From Atopobium sp034113385 (lineage in GTDB: Bacteria; Actinomycetota; Coriobacteriia; Coriobacteriales; Atopobiaceae): 48,152 bases of DNA. The DNA lies in contig NZ_JAXEXL010000023.1 of the NCBI RefSeq assembly GCF_034113385.1, positions 1 to 48,152 of the forward strand, in the 5' to 3' direction. The stretch's first letter is position 1. Each line of letters opens with the position of its first letter. The translations under genes were made by a program, and so were the position numbers. Of this stretch, positions 18,186 to 26,508 are shown piece by piece. The notes under the pieces were generated by a model that had not been told where the DNA came from, made no database searches, and worked only from the letters and a program-made list of their open reading frames with translations.

Positions 18186-18207
18186 GACAAAAGGAGCCTC
18201 TTTTGTC
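18186..18207. repeat. Short inverted repeat upstream of the MraZ boxes
   Basis: GACAAAAG (18186-18193) and CTTTTGTC (18200-18207) form a perfect 8-bp inverted repeat with a 6-base spacer in the mraZ-xerD intergenic region. It lacks a strong T-run on either strand, so it reads more like an operator than a terminator. No factor can be named. Confidence 0.4.
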
Positions 18208-18235
18208 CAGCTACCATATATTGTGGTGTCACAGC

Positions 18236-18272
18236 AAAAGACCCACTACCCATATGGGGTGTGTAGTGGGTC
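18236..18272 (-). terminator. Terminator after xerD
   Basis: A 10-bp perfect stem (GACCCACTAC at 18240-18249 with GTAGTGGGTC at 18263-18272) is followed on the minus strand by TTTTGC. It would stop transcripts arriving from pyrG/xerD and so insulate the mraZ promoter. With the promoter, the MraZ boxes and the small ORF it accounts for most of the 357-base gap between mraZ and xerD. Confidence 0.7.
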
Positions 18273-18310
18273 AGGTGGTGGGTGAGGTAATAATTTTTTT
18301 AATGGTGTAA

Positions 18311-18403
18311 CTATGTAGGTGACTCAATAGGCAACTCAATGGGTTGGATAGGTTGGGAAAACATTTGTGCGCCAGCAAAAGAGCGCATGGTGGCACTATC
18401 CAT
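18311..18403 (-). CDS. Possible 30-residue small protein after xerD
   Basis: An ATG at 18403, eight bases beyond the xerD stop, opens 30 codons ending in TAG. The predicted peptide starts MDSATMRSFAG and ends with a Pro/Ile/Gln/Glu-rich stretch (QPIQPIELPIESP). The xerD stop itself forms TAAGG, placing AAGG six bases before the ATG, so translation coupled to xerD is plausible. There are no recognisable domains. Composition alone cannot show it is made. Confidence 0.3.
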   Translation of the reverse strand: MDSATMRSFAGAQMFSQPIQPIELPIESPT

Positions 18404-18411
18404 GGCATACC

Positions 18412-19320
18412 TTATGAGTGAGCCCGGGGGTGAGCTCCCATATATACCATGCGCACATGGGTGCGATCCACATGCGTATAGAGCTGTGTAGTGGAAATAT
18501 CGGAATGGCCCAACAATTCCTGAACCACGCGTAAATCTGCCCCACCCTGCAGCATATGCGTAGCAAAACTATGGCGTAAGGTATGAGGATGCAGTCCCGT
18601 AAGACCAGCTACACGCCCGTACTTCTCTACAATGCTATGAACAGACTGCCGAGAAATGCGTCCACCGCGCGCATTTAAAAACACAGCAGAAGCACTTGCA
18701 TGAGACGCGTTTGGATGTACCAATCCACCACGCCACAGCTCTAGGTATTCGTGCAAGGTTTGAGCAGCCGTTCCCATAATGGGCACAATACGTTCCTTGG
18801 AACCTTTACCATATACGCGCAGTACCTCATCGGCCAGCAATACCTGTTGCAGGTCTAAGCCACAAAGCTCTGAAACGCGCAAGCCACAGCCGTAAAGTAC
18901 TTCTAATATGGTGCGGTCTCGCTGGGATGCAGCGGTCTGTAAGAAAGGTTGATCCAATAATGCTGCCGCCTGCTCCAAAGAAATAACATCAGGTAAACGA
19001 TCGAGCTTTTTAGGCAGTGGAATATCGAGCGCAGGGTGAGACGTACACAGATGCTCAGCGACCATAAAGCGATGAAAGCCTTTAATAGCAGAGGTAGCAC
19101 GCTCAATAGACGAGGACGCCAGCTCTATAGAGCTCAGCGCCTGGAGGTATTGCTCAATATCTGCACGCGTTACCTGTGCTGGTTGTGTAATGCCTTGTTG
19201 GGCTAAATACGTAGTATAGCGCGCAAGATCTCGCCCGTACGCCTCCACGGTATTGGCGGCGCTTCCCCGCTCCACCGCAAGGTAGGCTACATACTCTTTG
19301 AGGGCACGAGCAAGATCCAT
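18412..19320 (-). CDS. xerD: Site-specific tyrosine recombinase (XerD type)
   Basis: A 302-residue tyrosine recombinase with a SAM-like N-terminal DNA-binding domain (about 1-95) and a catalytic domain. The catalytic residues are in place: R148 (YGCGLRVSEL), Lys in GKGSKER (172-175), H246 and R249 (HPHTLRH), H272 (LGHSDIS) and the nucleophile Y281 (TTQLYTH). Length is that of XerC/XerD, which resolve chromosome dimers at dif. XerD is favoured over XerC by its place after pyrG, not by sequence. No attachment site or phage gene is nearby, so it is not a prophage integrase. AAGGA precedes the ATG. Confidence 0.88.
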   Translation of the reverse strand: MDLARALKEYVAYLAVERGSAANTVEAYGRDLARYTTYLAQQGITQPAQVTRADIEQYLQALSSIELASSSIERATSAIKGFHRFMVAEHLCTSHPALDIPLPKKLDRLPDVISLEQAAALLDQPFLQTAASQRDRTILEVLYGCGLRVSELCGLDLQQVLLADEVLRVYGKGSKERIVPIMGTAAQTLHEYLELWRGGLVHPNASHASASAVFLNARGGRISRQSVHSIVEKYGRVAGLTGLHPHTLRHSFATHMLQGGADLRVVQELLGHSDISTTQLYTHVDRTHVRMVYMGAHPRAHS

Positions 19321-19414
19321 CTGTTTATCCTTATTGAACCAAGTGCTTGGTTATAGCCTATGCCTAGGTGCGCACAATGCAACGCGCTGCATTTTAGCAG
19401 CGTCTTGCAGGCTA

Positions 19415-21076
19415 CTACAGCACGTCTTCCAATGCAGATTGTACCTCATGACGTTTGACGCCTTCATGTGCAGCAATTGCGGCACGCACAAACTCGCGGA
19501 ACAAGGGCTGCGGATTGGTGGGACGACTCTTAAACTCAGGATGGAACTGAGCAGCTACAAACCACGGATGTATGGATTGAGGCAACTCAATCATTTCTAC
19601 TAAGCGATTATCTGGCGATACACCCGAGAAAACCAAGCCCTTGTCTGCTAAACGGTCACGATAGGCGTTATTAACCTCAAAGCGGTGGCGATGGCGCTCA
19701 TAGACCAGCTCCTCGCCATATGCCTCATAAGCCAAGGTATCCTGAGCTACCTTGCAGGGGTAAGCACCCAAGCGCATAGTACCACCCTTATCGGTAATAT
19801 CCTCCTGATCAGGCATGATATGGATAACGGGATTCTCGCAATCTGGCATAAACTCAGCAGAGTGTGCATCCACAATGTTGCCCACGTTGCGCGCAAATTC
19901 ACAGACAGCCACCTGCATGCCCAAACAAATACCCAAAAACGGAATCTTATGCGTACGAGCACGATAAATAGCGCTAATCTTGCCCTCAATACCACGCAAG
20001 CCAAAACCGCCAGGCACCAAAATGCCATCTGCGTTGGCTAATACGTCATCCACGTTATTCTCGTTAAGTGCTTCACCATCGATAAGCTCGATGTTTACGT
20101 TGCGGCCAAAATACACGCCAGAGTGATGCAGTGCCTCAATGACTGATAGGTAGGCATCAGGCAGTTGCGTGTACTTACCCACTACTGCAATGGTAACCAC
20201 ATCCTCGCGCGCATTGGACTCATGCATGAGTTTGGTAAACGAGTACCAGCGCTTCATATCAGAACAGCGGGGCTCCAAACCAAGTTTTTCACATGCCTTT
20301 TGATCAAAGCCCTGTTGAGCAAGGTGTTCAGGCACGTCATAAATAGACTTACAATCTGAATTTTCAAACACGCAATCATTGTCCACATCGCAAAACGATG
20401 CAATTTTGTCACGAATATCTGCCGGCACCTCGTGGTCAGAGCGACACACAATAAAATCAGGCTGAAGACCCATAGAACGCAGCTCTTTAACGGAGTGTTG
20501 AGTGGGCTTGGTTTTAACCTCGTGAGCAGCAGCAATATAGGGCACCAAACTCACGTGGATAAGCAGCGTGTTTCCTGCACCCTTCTCTTTACGGAATTGG
20601 CGAATAGCTTCTACAAACGGCTGGCTCTCAATATCACCAATGGTGCCGCCCAGCTCCGTGATAACCACATCGACGCCCGTCTGCTCCTCAATGCGCAAAA
20701 AGCGATCCTTAATAGCATTGGTTACATGAGGAATAACCTGCACGGTGCCACCAAGAAAATCACCCGCACGCTCACGCGTAATAAGCGACTGATAAATTGC
20801 GCCCGTAGTGAAATTAGAATTACGCGTAAGATTCTCGTCGATAAAGCGTTCGTAATGGCCCAGGTCAAGGTCGGTTTCTTTACCGTCTTCTGTAACAAAA
20901 ACCTCACCATGTTGGAAAGGACTCATGGTGCCAGGATCCACATTCAGATAGGGATCTGCCTTTTGCATCATTACTTTGTAACCACGTGATTTAAGCAACC
21001 GACCAAGCGCTGCGGCTGTAATGCCCTTTCCCAGTGAAGAAACAACGCCGCCAGTAACAAAAATGTGCTTGGTCAT
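19415..21076 (-). CDS. pyrG: CTP synthase
   Basis: This 553-residue enzyme makes CTP from UTP, ATP and glutamine. The N-terminal synthase domain begins KHIFVTGGVVSSLGKG and contains DPYLNVDPGTMSPFQHGEV and ELGGTIGDIES. The C-terminal class I glutamine amidotransferase domain (from about residue 290) has the nucleophile in FLGICLGMQ and the catalytic His-Glu in QFHPEF. A 50-codon upstream extension of the frame is not CTP-synthase-like; the ATG at 21076 has GGGAGG four bases upstream and is the family start. A hairpin overlaps that ribosome site. Confidence 0.96.
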   Translation of the reverse strand: MTKHIFVTGGVVSSLGKGITAAALGRLLKSRGYKVMMQKADPYLNVDPGTMSPFQHGEVFVTEDGKETDLDLGHYERFIDENLTRNSNFTTGAIYQSLITRERAGDFLGGTVQVIPHVTNAIKDRFLRIEEQTGVDVVITELGGTIGDIESQPFVEAIRQFRKEKGAGNTLLIHVSLVPYIAAAHEVKTKPTQHSVKELRSMGLQPDFIVCRSDHEVPADIRDKIASFCDVDNDCVFENSDCKSIYDVPEHLAQQGFDQKACEKLGLEPRCSDMKRWYSFTKLMHESNAREDVVTIAVVGKYTQLPDAYLSVIEALHHSGVYFGRNVNIELIDGEALNENNVDDVLANADGILVPGGFGLRGIEGKISAIYRARTHKIPFLGICLGMQVAVCEFARNVGNIVDAHSAEFMPDCENPVIHIMPDQEDITDKGGTMRLGAYPCKVAQDTLAYEAYGEELVYERHRHRFEVNNAYRDRLADKGLVFSGVSPDNRLVEMIELPQSIHPWFVAAQFHPEFKSRPTNPQPLFREFVRAAIAAHEGVKRHEVQSALEDVL

Positions 21077-21083
21077 AAGGCCT

Positions 21084-21112
21084 CCCGTATTCATGCAAAA
21101 CATTTCTACGGG
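21084..21112 (-). promoter_or_regulatory. Hairpin covering the pyrG ribosome-binding site
   Basis: On the minus strand CCCGTA (21107-21112) can pair with TACGGG (21084-21089) across a 17-base loop. The second arm supplies the GGG of the GGGAGG ribosome site, so folding would partly hide it. It might tune pyrG translation, but a 6-bp stem is short and this is inference only. Confidence 0.3.
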
Positions 21113-21234
21113 ATTTAATAGTAATCCTATCAAGGAGCTCTTTGTAAGCAAAACCGCTAACTTCACATGAGCAAAACATTTTATTGGACGTATCTTGCTC
21201 AGCTTGGCGCCGCATACGCCCCCCACAGCATCCC

Positions 21235-22872
21235 TTATCCAGAAACCCCATCAAGCAAGGCACGCGCATGCTCCAAGGAAGGAGTGCTCATATCTCCAGA
21301 TAGTAAACGAGCTACTTCTGCTACACGGTCTTCTCCCACAACTTCATCAATATGAGTTTGTGGAACGCCATCCTGCGCATTGCCCTCAGTCTTGCGCACC
21401 ACATAATGACGTGTAGCCGCAACAGCAACCTGTGCCAAGTGAGTAACTACTATCACCTGATGAGTGCGCGCCAAATCTGATAACACCGTCGCCAAAGCCA
21501 CTGCCGTAGCGCCACCAACACCTGCATCTACCTCATCAAAGACAAGGGTATCTACCGCGTCTGCTTCACCCAAGACCACTTTACAGGCAAGCATAACACG
21601 GCTCACTTCACCGCCAGAAGCAATACGACGCAAGGGACGAGCACTCATAGTTGCAGCGGGCTTATACAACAACTCCACCCTACTGGGACCCGCACTGGTC
21701 CACTGGCCGCGTTCAAGACGCGTTACGTCAATGTGTAGCTCTGCTGTTCCCATTTCTAAACGATGCATCTGCTCTGTAATACGTGCAGCTAATACAGGAG
21801 CCGCAGCCTTACGTACCGCGTCCAGCTCATCTGCTGCAAGTGCAAGGGCTTTCTCGGCAGCAGTAAGGGTGTCCTGAGCATCTTTGAGTGCTTGGCCACC
21901 ATCGCCGGAAGCTTCAACAATTCCTGCGGCCCACGCGCGACGCTCAAACACTTGCTCCATGCTAGGACCATAGCTGCGCAGCAAACCCTGCAGGCGAGCC
22001 ATGCGCATCTGCATAGCATTAAGCTGCGCTGGATCAAACTCCATGGATGAACGATACTCGCGCAAATCATGAGCGCTATCCTCTAGGTCCAAAAGGGAAC
22101 TTTTAATGACGGCAATCTTACTTGTTAAAGATGTGTCATAACGCGCAGCCGCTTCCAAACTGGTAAGAGCTTCTGCCAGCAAATCAAGCGCCGCATCATC
22201 ACCAGAAAGCTTCTCATAGGCAGCTTCTACGTTTGTAAACAAAGACTCTGCATGCTCAGCAATATCCAACGTAGCCTGCAGCTGATTAAGCTCGCCGTCT
22301 TGAGGTGCCACTTCATCAATACGAGTCAATACAAATTGTGCCTCATCCAAACGGCTCGCACTTTCTTGCAACGCTGTTTGCACGCGCTCAAGCTCCTGTG
22401 CAGCTTTACGCGTCGCAACCAATGCCTCGCAAAACCGCTCTTTAGCTGGATTGATGCTCTGCGCTGCCCATCCATCCAACAATTCCATATGAGCTGCTAA
22501 AGAAAGAAGCTGTTGGTGCTCGTGCTGACCACACAAATCTACGGTGGCGCCAATGCCTTCTGCCAGTTCACGAACGGAGGCCATGTGTCCATCAATGTCT
22601 ATACGACCACGACCTGATGTGTTCACACGACGACGGATTACATGCTCATCAGGAGTATCTGACGAGAAAAACTGACCTTCTACCAGCAGTTCATTGGCAC
22701 CTTCACGCACGGAAGAACTATCTGCACGCTCACCAATAAGCAACTTAAGCGCACTCAATAAGGCTGTTTTACCCGTACCCGTCTCTCCCGTAAGCACCGT
22801 AAGGCCTTCGGAAAACTCAAGAGTTGCCTCTTTAATAAGTGCCACATTTTGAACGTGGAGCTGATCAATCAT
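21235..22872 (-). CDS. recN: DNA repair protein RecN
   Basis: This 545-residue SMC-like ATPase functions in double-strand-break repair. It has the Walker A LTGETGTGKTALL near the N-terminus, a central coiled-coil region (about 155-370), the ABC signature IASGGEVSRVMLA and the Walker B TLVFDEVDAGVGG, followed by the H-loop VVTHLAQVA. The ATG directly follows the nadK stop (TAGATG). The nadK-recN pair is a conserved arrangement in Gram-positive genomes. Confidence 0.96.
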   Translation of the reverse strand: MIDQLHVQNVALIKEATLEFSEGLTVLTGETGTGKTALLSALKLLIGERADSSSVREGANELLVEGQFFSSDTPDEHVIRRRVNTSGRGRIDIDGHMASVRELAEGIGATVDLCGQHEHQQLLSLAAHMELLDGWAAQSINPAKERFCEALVATRKAAQELERVQTALQESASRLDEAQFVLTRIDEVAPQDGELNQLQATLDIAEHAESLFTNVEAAYEKLSGDDAALDLLAEALTSLEAAARYDTSLTSKIAVIKSSLLDLEDSAHDLREYRSSMEFDPAQLNAMQMRMARLQGLLRSYGPSMEQVFERRAWAAGIVEASGDGGQALKDAQDTLTAAEKALALAADELDAVRKAAAPVLAARITEQMHRLEMGTAELHIDVTRLERGQWTSAGPSRVELLYKPAATMSARPLRRIASGGEVSRVMLACKVVLGEADAVDTLVFDEVDAGVGGATAVALATVLSDLARTHQVIVVTHLAQVAVAATRHYVVRKTEGNAQDGVPQTHIDEVVGEDRVAEVARLLSGDMSTPSLEHARALLDGVSG

Positions 22873-23727
22873 CTAGTGCCTTGCCCTTCCGTAAAACACA
22901 CGGGAGACAGAATTGTAAAAACTTGAAGGACCGCCGTCCAACAAAACTATATCACCAAGCCCACGACGCACACAGGCAAGCTCCACTGTCTTATCCCTAC
23001 TTACCAGTTGACCATCTACAAAAGCAGAACGGTCTGCTGGGCGGTCATATGACGTAGCAATCTCTACCACATCAGAAGCACCTGTCATAAAGGAACGAGC
23101 CGAAATAGTATGAGGTGCAATGGGAGTTATAAGCATGCCTTTAAAGTCTGGATGTACAATAGGTCCCCCTGCGGCAAGAGCATAGCCCGTAGATCCCGTA
23201 GCAGTAGAAACAACGACGCCATCACCACGCAAGCGATCAATATGATTGCCAGAAACCCCCACATCAAACTCAATCATGTCTCCATCGGCACCACGAGTAA
23301 CCGCAAGTTCATTCAAAGCAAAATGATGTGCTACTTCAGGTTGATTGGTTTCTTTATCTGTCATATGGAGCTCAACATCTAAGGATGTACGGCGAGAAAC
23401 GTGCATTTCTCCAGCTAAAGCAGAAGCAACACTGCCCACCACCTGCTCTGAATCACCAGCTGTTAAAAATCCAAGGTGCCCAAAAGACAGACCAAGCAGC
23501 GGAATCTCTGTATATCCAACAATCTTTGCCGCACGTAACAGGGTGCCGTCTCCACCAAGTGAAACCACTAAGCTGCTTCCTTTTGCAGAGGTAAGCTTGT
23601 TGGGATACTTTTTCTTATCGTGAGCCCATACAACCTCTACATCTTGCATTTCCAGCCACTGAGATAGTTCCGTAGCGGCTTCTACGGCAACAGGACGAGA
23701 ATAATTTGGTACCAAAAGGACCTTCAT
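22873..23727 (-). CDS. nadK: NAD kinase
   Basis: This 284-residue ATP/polyphosphate-NAD kinase makes NADP. The core motif SLGGDGTLLRA (about 56-66) and the second motif ALNELAVTRG are present, as are GDGVVVSTATGSTGYALAAGGPIV and PHTISAR. Length is normal. GAGGAGG precedes the ATG. It sits between tlyA and recN, the usual order, and runs straight into recN. Confidence 0.96.
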   Translation of the reverse strand: MKVLLVPNYSRPVAVEAATELSQWLEMQDVEVVWAHDKKKYPNKLTSAKGSSLVVSLGGDGTLLRAAKIVGYTEIPLLGLSFGHLGFLTAGDSEQVVGSVASALAGEMHVSRRTSLDVELHMTDKETNQPEVAHHFALNELAVTRGADGDMIEFDVGVSGNHIDRLRGDGVVVSTATGSTGYALAAGGPIVHPDFKGMLITPIAPHTISARSFMTGASDVVEIATSYDRPADRSAFVDGQLVSRDKTVELACVRRGLGDIVLLDGGPSSFYNSVSRVFYGRARH

Positions 23728-23778
23728 AAGGCTCCTCCTCAGCTACACGATAGATTGTAAAAAGTGTATCACCGCGCA

Positions 23779-24564
23779 CTACGAAGTGGTAATTTGAGCA
23801 ATCGCCTTGGAAAAATCTACAGCAGCTGACCTGCCACCTTTGGACGCCAGCAGCAAAAACTCATGATTTCCTTTATGCCCCACAAGAGGACTCGCACACA
23901 CATCACGCACAGCAAACCCTTTGTGCGAAAGGTCTTTGCTAACCATTTCCAAACAAGCAAGCCACACGGCAGGGTCTCGCACTATACCGCCCTCGCCCAC
24001 CTGGTCACGAGCAGCCTCAAACTGAGGCTTTACCAAGGTAAGAAACAGGCCCTTCTCGCGAAGCAAATCCCAAACTGCACCAGCTACGGTAGTGACCGAG
24101 GTAAAAGAGACATCGCACACGGCCAAATCTATGGTGCCTCTACGCTCAGGCGTTGCAACATCTACAATATTGGTACGCTCTAACAGCGTGACGCGTGTAT
24201 CGTTACGTAAAGACCAATCAAACTGCGCATATCCCACATCTACCGATAAAACCGACGTAGCACCATGGCGTAACAAACAGTCGGTAAAACCGCCCGTAGA
24301 ACACCCTACATCCACACAGGCACAGCCACGAGGATTCACGTTACAGGCAGATAAGCCGCGCTCGAGTTTTAACCCGCCGCGGCTTACATAGGGATTGCCC
24401 CCACGAACATGAAGTTCTATTCCTGGTTTAACTTGTTCACCTGCGCTGGTAAGCTTGCGATTAGTGGTAGATACATTGCCCGCCATAACAGCACGCATGG
24501 CATCGCTGGTAGTAGCAAAAAAACCTTGATTTACCAGCTCTACATCAAGACGAACGCGAGCCAT
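23779..24564 (-). CDS. tlyA: TlyA family rRNA 2'-O-methyltransferase
   Basis: A 261-residue protein with an N-terminal S4 RNA-binding domain (about 2-62, ARVRLDVELVNQGFFATTSDAMRAV in part) and an FtsJ-like methyltransferase domain. SAM-binding is indicated by CVDVGCSTGGFTDCLL, then SVDVGYAQFDWSLR, LAVCDVSFTS and LVKPQFEA. Mycobacterial TlyA methylates 16S C1409 and 23S C1920 and this sensitises cells to capreomycin; the same sites are inferred here. It lies 5 bases after xseB. Confidence 0.92.
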   Translation of the reverse strand: MARVRLDVELVNQGFFATTSDAMRAVMAGNVSTTNRKLTSAGEQVKPGIELHVRGGNPYVSRGGLKLERGLSACNVNPRGCACVDVGCSTGGFTDCLLRHGATSVLSVDVGYAQFDWSLRNDTRVTLLERTNIVDVATPERRGTIDLAVCDVSFTSVTTVAGAVWDLLREKGLFLTLVKPQFEAARDQVGEGGIVRDPAVWLACLEMVSKDLSHKGFAVRDVCASPLVGHKGNHEFLLLASKGGRSAAVDFSKAIAQITTS

Positions 24565-24569
24565 ACGTA

Positions 24570-24902
24570 CTACTCAGACTCAGATGATACAGACTCGGTG
24601 ACGTTTTTGGAAGCTGTATCCTCAGTAGGCGTAGCATCCTCAGGTTGTACTGGCTGTTCTTGAGCAGCCTCATGAGCCTCAGACTGAGCCTGAGCCTCTT
24701 CCATACGAGCTAACTCATGAGCCGTAAAGTCTACTTTGTCTACCATGTCTACCGCTTTAGACCCCAAACCAATGGCCTCTTCAAACAAATCCAAAGAACG
24801 CTCAAGCGAGGTGTCTTTATCGCGTACAACACCCACAATCTCATCAAGACGACCAACAATGTCATCAAAAGATGTATATGCAGAGGTATCTACTCGTGCC
24901 AT
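24570..24902 (-). CDS. xseB: Exodeoxyribonuclease VII small subunit
   Basis: This 110-residue protein has the XseB core (about 10-65: SFDDIVGRLDEIV, SLERSLDLFEEAIGL) forming two helices that bind the large subunit. An acidic Gln/Glu/Ala/Ser-rich tail of about 40 residues follows, making it longer than the usual 65-80 residues. The large subunit gene xseA, normally adjacent upstream, is not in the window. AGGGGA precedes the ATG, three bases after the nusB stop. Confidence 0.87.
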   Translation of the reverse strand: MARVDTSAYTSFDDIVGRLDEIVGVVRDKDTSLERSLDLFEEAIGLGSKAVDMVDKVDFTAHELARMEEAQAQSEAHEAAQEQPVQPEDATPTEDTASKNVTESVSSESE

Positions 24903-24904
24903 GG

Positions 24905-25426
24905 CTATTCCCCTGCCGCCTCTACATCAGATTGCGCTCCAGAAGCAGCCTTATGAACGGCTCCTTGAGCAGCTACTTCAAGCGGCTGCGTTGTATCAAA
25001 CAAATCCTCACCTGCTTGGGTAGCCGTAATAATTGCACCAAGAACGCCGTTAATAAAACGAGAAGACTCATCGGTGCCATAGGCACGTGCAAGCTCCACC
25101 GATTCATTGATGCAAACAGCAGGATCTGCTTCATTAAGACAGAGCATTTCACAAATACTCAGACGCAAGAGATTGCGATCTACGGCAGGCATGCGCATAA
25201 CTTCCCAGCGCTTAGAAAAGCGAGTAATAATACCATCAAGCGCAGGAATCTTATTGCTTGTTGCTAAAGCGAGTGTCTCTGCATACGGATTAAGAGGGCC
25301 ATCAGATAAGGCATAGTCACCCGACAGCACATCTTCAACACTGCGACCAGTGGCCTCAGCTTGAAATAAAATTTGCAGTGCCTGACTACGCGCAAGTCTA
25401 CGAGTTTGATACGCGGGAGTGCTCAA
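24905..25426 (-). CDS. nusB: Transcription antitermination factor NusB
   Basis: This 173-residue all-helical RNA-binding protein, with NusE(S10), promotes antitermination in rRNA operons. Typical segments are RRLARSQALQILFQ at the N-terminus, VDRNLLRLSICEMLC, VCINESVELARAYGTDESSRFINGVLGAI in part. A C-terminal Ala/Glu-rich extension of about 25 residues is unusual. It starts with TTG at 25426 with AAGGAG five bases upstream, overlapping nothing and following asp23 by two bases. Confidence 0.93.
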   Translation of the reverse strand: MSTPAYQTRRLARSQALQILFQAEATGRSVEDVLSGDYALSDGPLNPYAETLALATSNKIPALDGIITRFSKRWEVMRMPAVDRNLLRLSICEMLCLNEADPAVCINESVELARAYGTDESSRFINGVLGAIITATQAGEDLFDTTQPLEVAAQGAVHKAASGAQSDVEAAGE

Positions 25427-25428
25427 AC

Positions 25429-25791
25429 TTACTCCTTGGGAAATACGAGGCTATCAATGCAAACATTAACAGCACTTACTTTGACACCAATTTGCTCTGT
25501 AATAGCCTGAGATGCGGCAATGCGGACTTGTTCAGCCAACTTAGTAAAGGTATAGCCAAAGAAGACTGCCAAATGAACCGTCACAATCAGGCCATTCTCG
25601 TCAGACTCGCACTCTACCGCACGACCAGACTGCACAGTCTTGCTCGTAAATACAGAGATGAGGCTCGACGTAATATCGTTGCCACCTACACGAGCAACGC
25701 CCTCTACCTTATTTACGGCAGACGTAACAACGGTGCCAATAACACTCTTAGAAATGCCAATGCCAGAGATTAAAATCTCGGTCTGTTCCAT
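25429..25791 (-). CDS. Asp23/Gls24 family envelope stress response protein
   Basis: A 120-residue Asp23 (DUF322) protein. It has the family core: ISKSVIGTVVTSAVNKVEGVARVG (in part) at about 11-35, VHLAVFFGYTFTKLAEQVR in the middle and VSAVNVCIDSLVF at the end. Members of this family located before nusB (YqhY type) are linked to membrane or lipid homeostasis. The frame extends 11 codons upstream but the ATG at 25791 has AAAGGA and matches the family start. Confidence 0.9.
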   Translation of the reverse strand: MEQTEILISGIGISKSVIGTVVTSAVNKVEGVARVGGNDITSSLISVFTSKTVQSGRAVECESDENGLIVTVHLAVFFGYTFTKLAEQVRIAASQAITEQIGVKVSAVNVCIDSLVFPKE

Positions 25792-25841
25792 AGGAGTTCC
25801 TTTCACGCTACGAGCCACACTCACATGCAGACAACGCGCTT

Positions 25842-26405
25842 CTAGACGCGCTGCACAAACTTACCGGTGCGGGTGTCAACCTTTACGCGCTCGCCTTGGT
25901 TAAGATACATAGGAACCTGAATGGTTGCGCCCGTCTCAATAACAGCAGGCTTGGTGCCACCCTGTACGGTATCACCCTTAAAACCAGGGTCAGTCTCTGT
26001 AACCTCTACCTCAATAAACATAGGAGGATTAACACCCAACAGCTCAGTATCCGCATAGAGCAGCTGGCATATATCATTCTCTTTGAGCCACTTGGCGTTA
26101 TCGCCAATGTAGTCATCGGATACAGGAATCTGATCGTAGGTCTCCATATCCATGAAGTTGTACGCGTCACCATCGTTATAAAGATACTGCATCTCTTTGG
26201 TAATCAGCTGTACGCTCTCAAACTTAGAACCAGCGTTGCAAGTCTGATCAATGGTGCGGCCATCACGCAAATCCTTAATCTTGTAGCGAACAAATGCGCC
26301 GCCCTTACCAGGTTTTACATGCTGGAACTCTACGATGGTGTAATACTTGTTATCAATCTTAAGACCCATGCCGTTCTTAAAATCTGCGGTGCTAATGCTT
26401 GCCAC
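25842..26405 (-). CDS. efp: Elongation factor P
   Basis: This 187-residue, three-domain tRNA-mimic relieves ribosome stalling at polyproline. The tip loop is VKPGKGGAF with lysine at position 34, the place modified in many bacteria; no modification gene (epmA, ymfI type) is in the window. C-terminal motif GDTVQGGTKPAVIETGATI is in the expected place and the chain ends TGKFVQRV. It starts with GTG at 26405. A gap of 103 bases separates it from pepP; a TATACT at about 26466-26471 could be a -10 box, but no good -35 is seen. Confidence 0.96.
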   Translation of the reverse strand: MASISTADFKNGMGLKIDNKYYTIVEFQHVKPGKGGAFVRYKIKDLRDGRTIDQTCNAGSKFESVQLITKEMQYLYNDGDAYNFMDMETYDQIPVSDDYIGDNAKWLKENDICQLLYADTELLGVNPPMFIEVEVTETDPGFKGDTVQGGTKPAVIETGATIQVPMYLNQGERVKVDTRTGKFVQRV

Positions 26406-26508
26406 AACAACTCACTTTCTATTTGACCTCTGCCAGATAGGCAAAGTATTCACAGATGCATTCTAGTATACCGTTGTATGCCCATATAACGAGAAAAGCC
26501 ATGCAGAC

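Noticed and set aside
18412..19320. xerD as a phage or integron integrase
   Set aside because: Length and motifs fit chromosomal XerC/XerD, and no phage genes, attachment sites or tRNA are nearby.
26406..26508. Promoter in the pepP-efp gap
   Set aside because: TATACT near 26466 resembles a -10 box, but no acceptable -35 lies at 16-18 bases.
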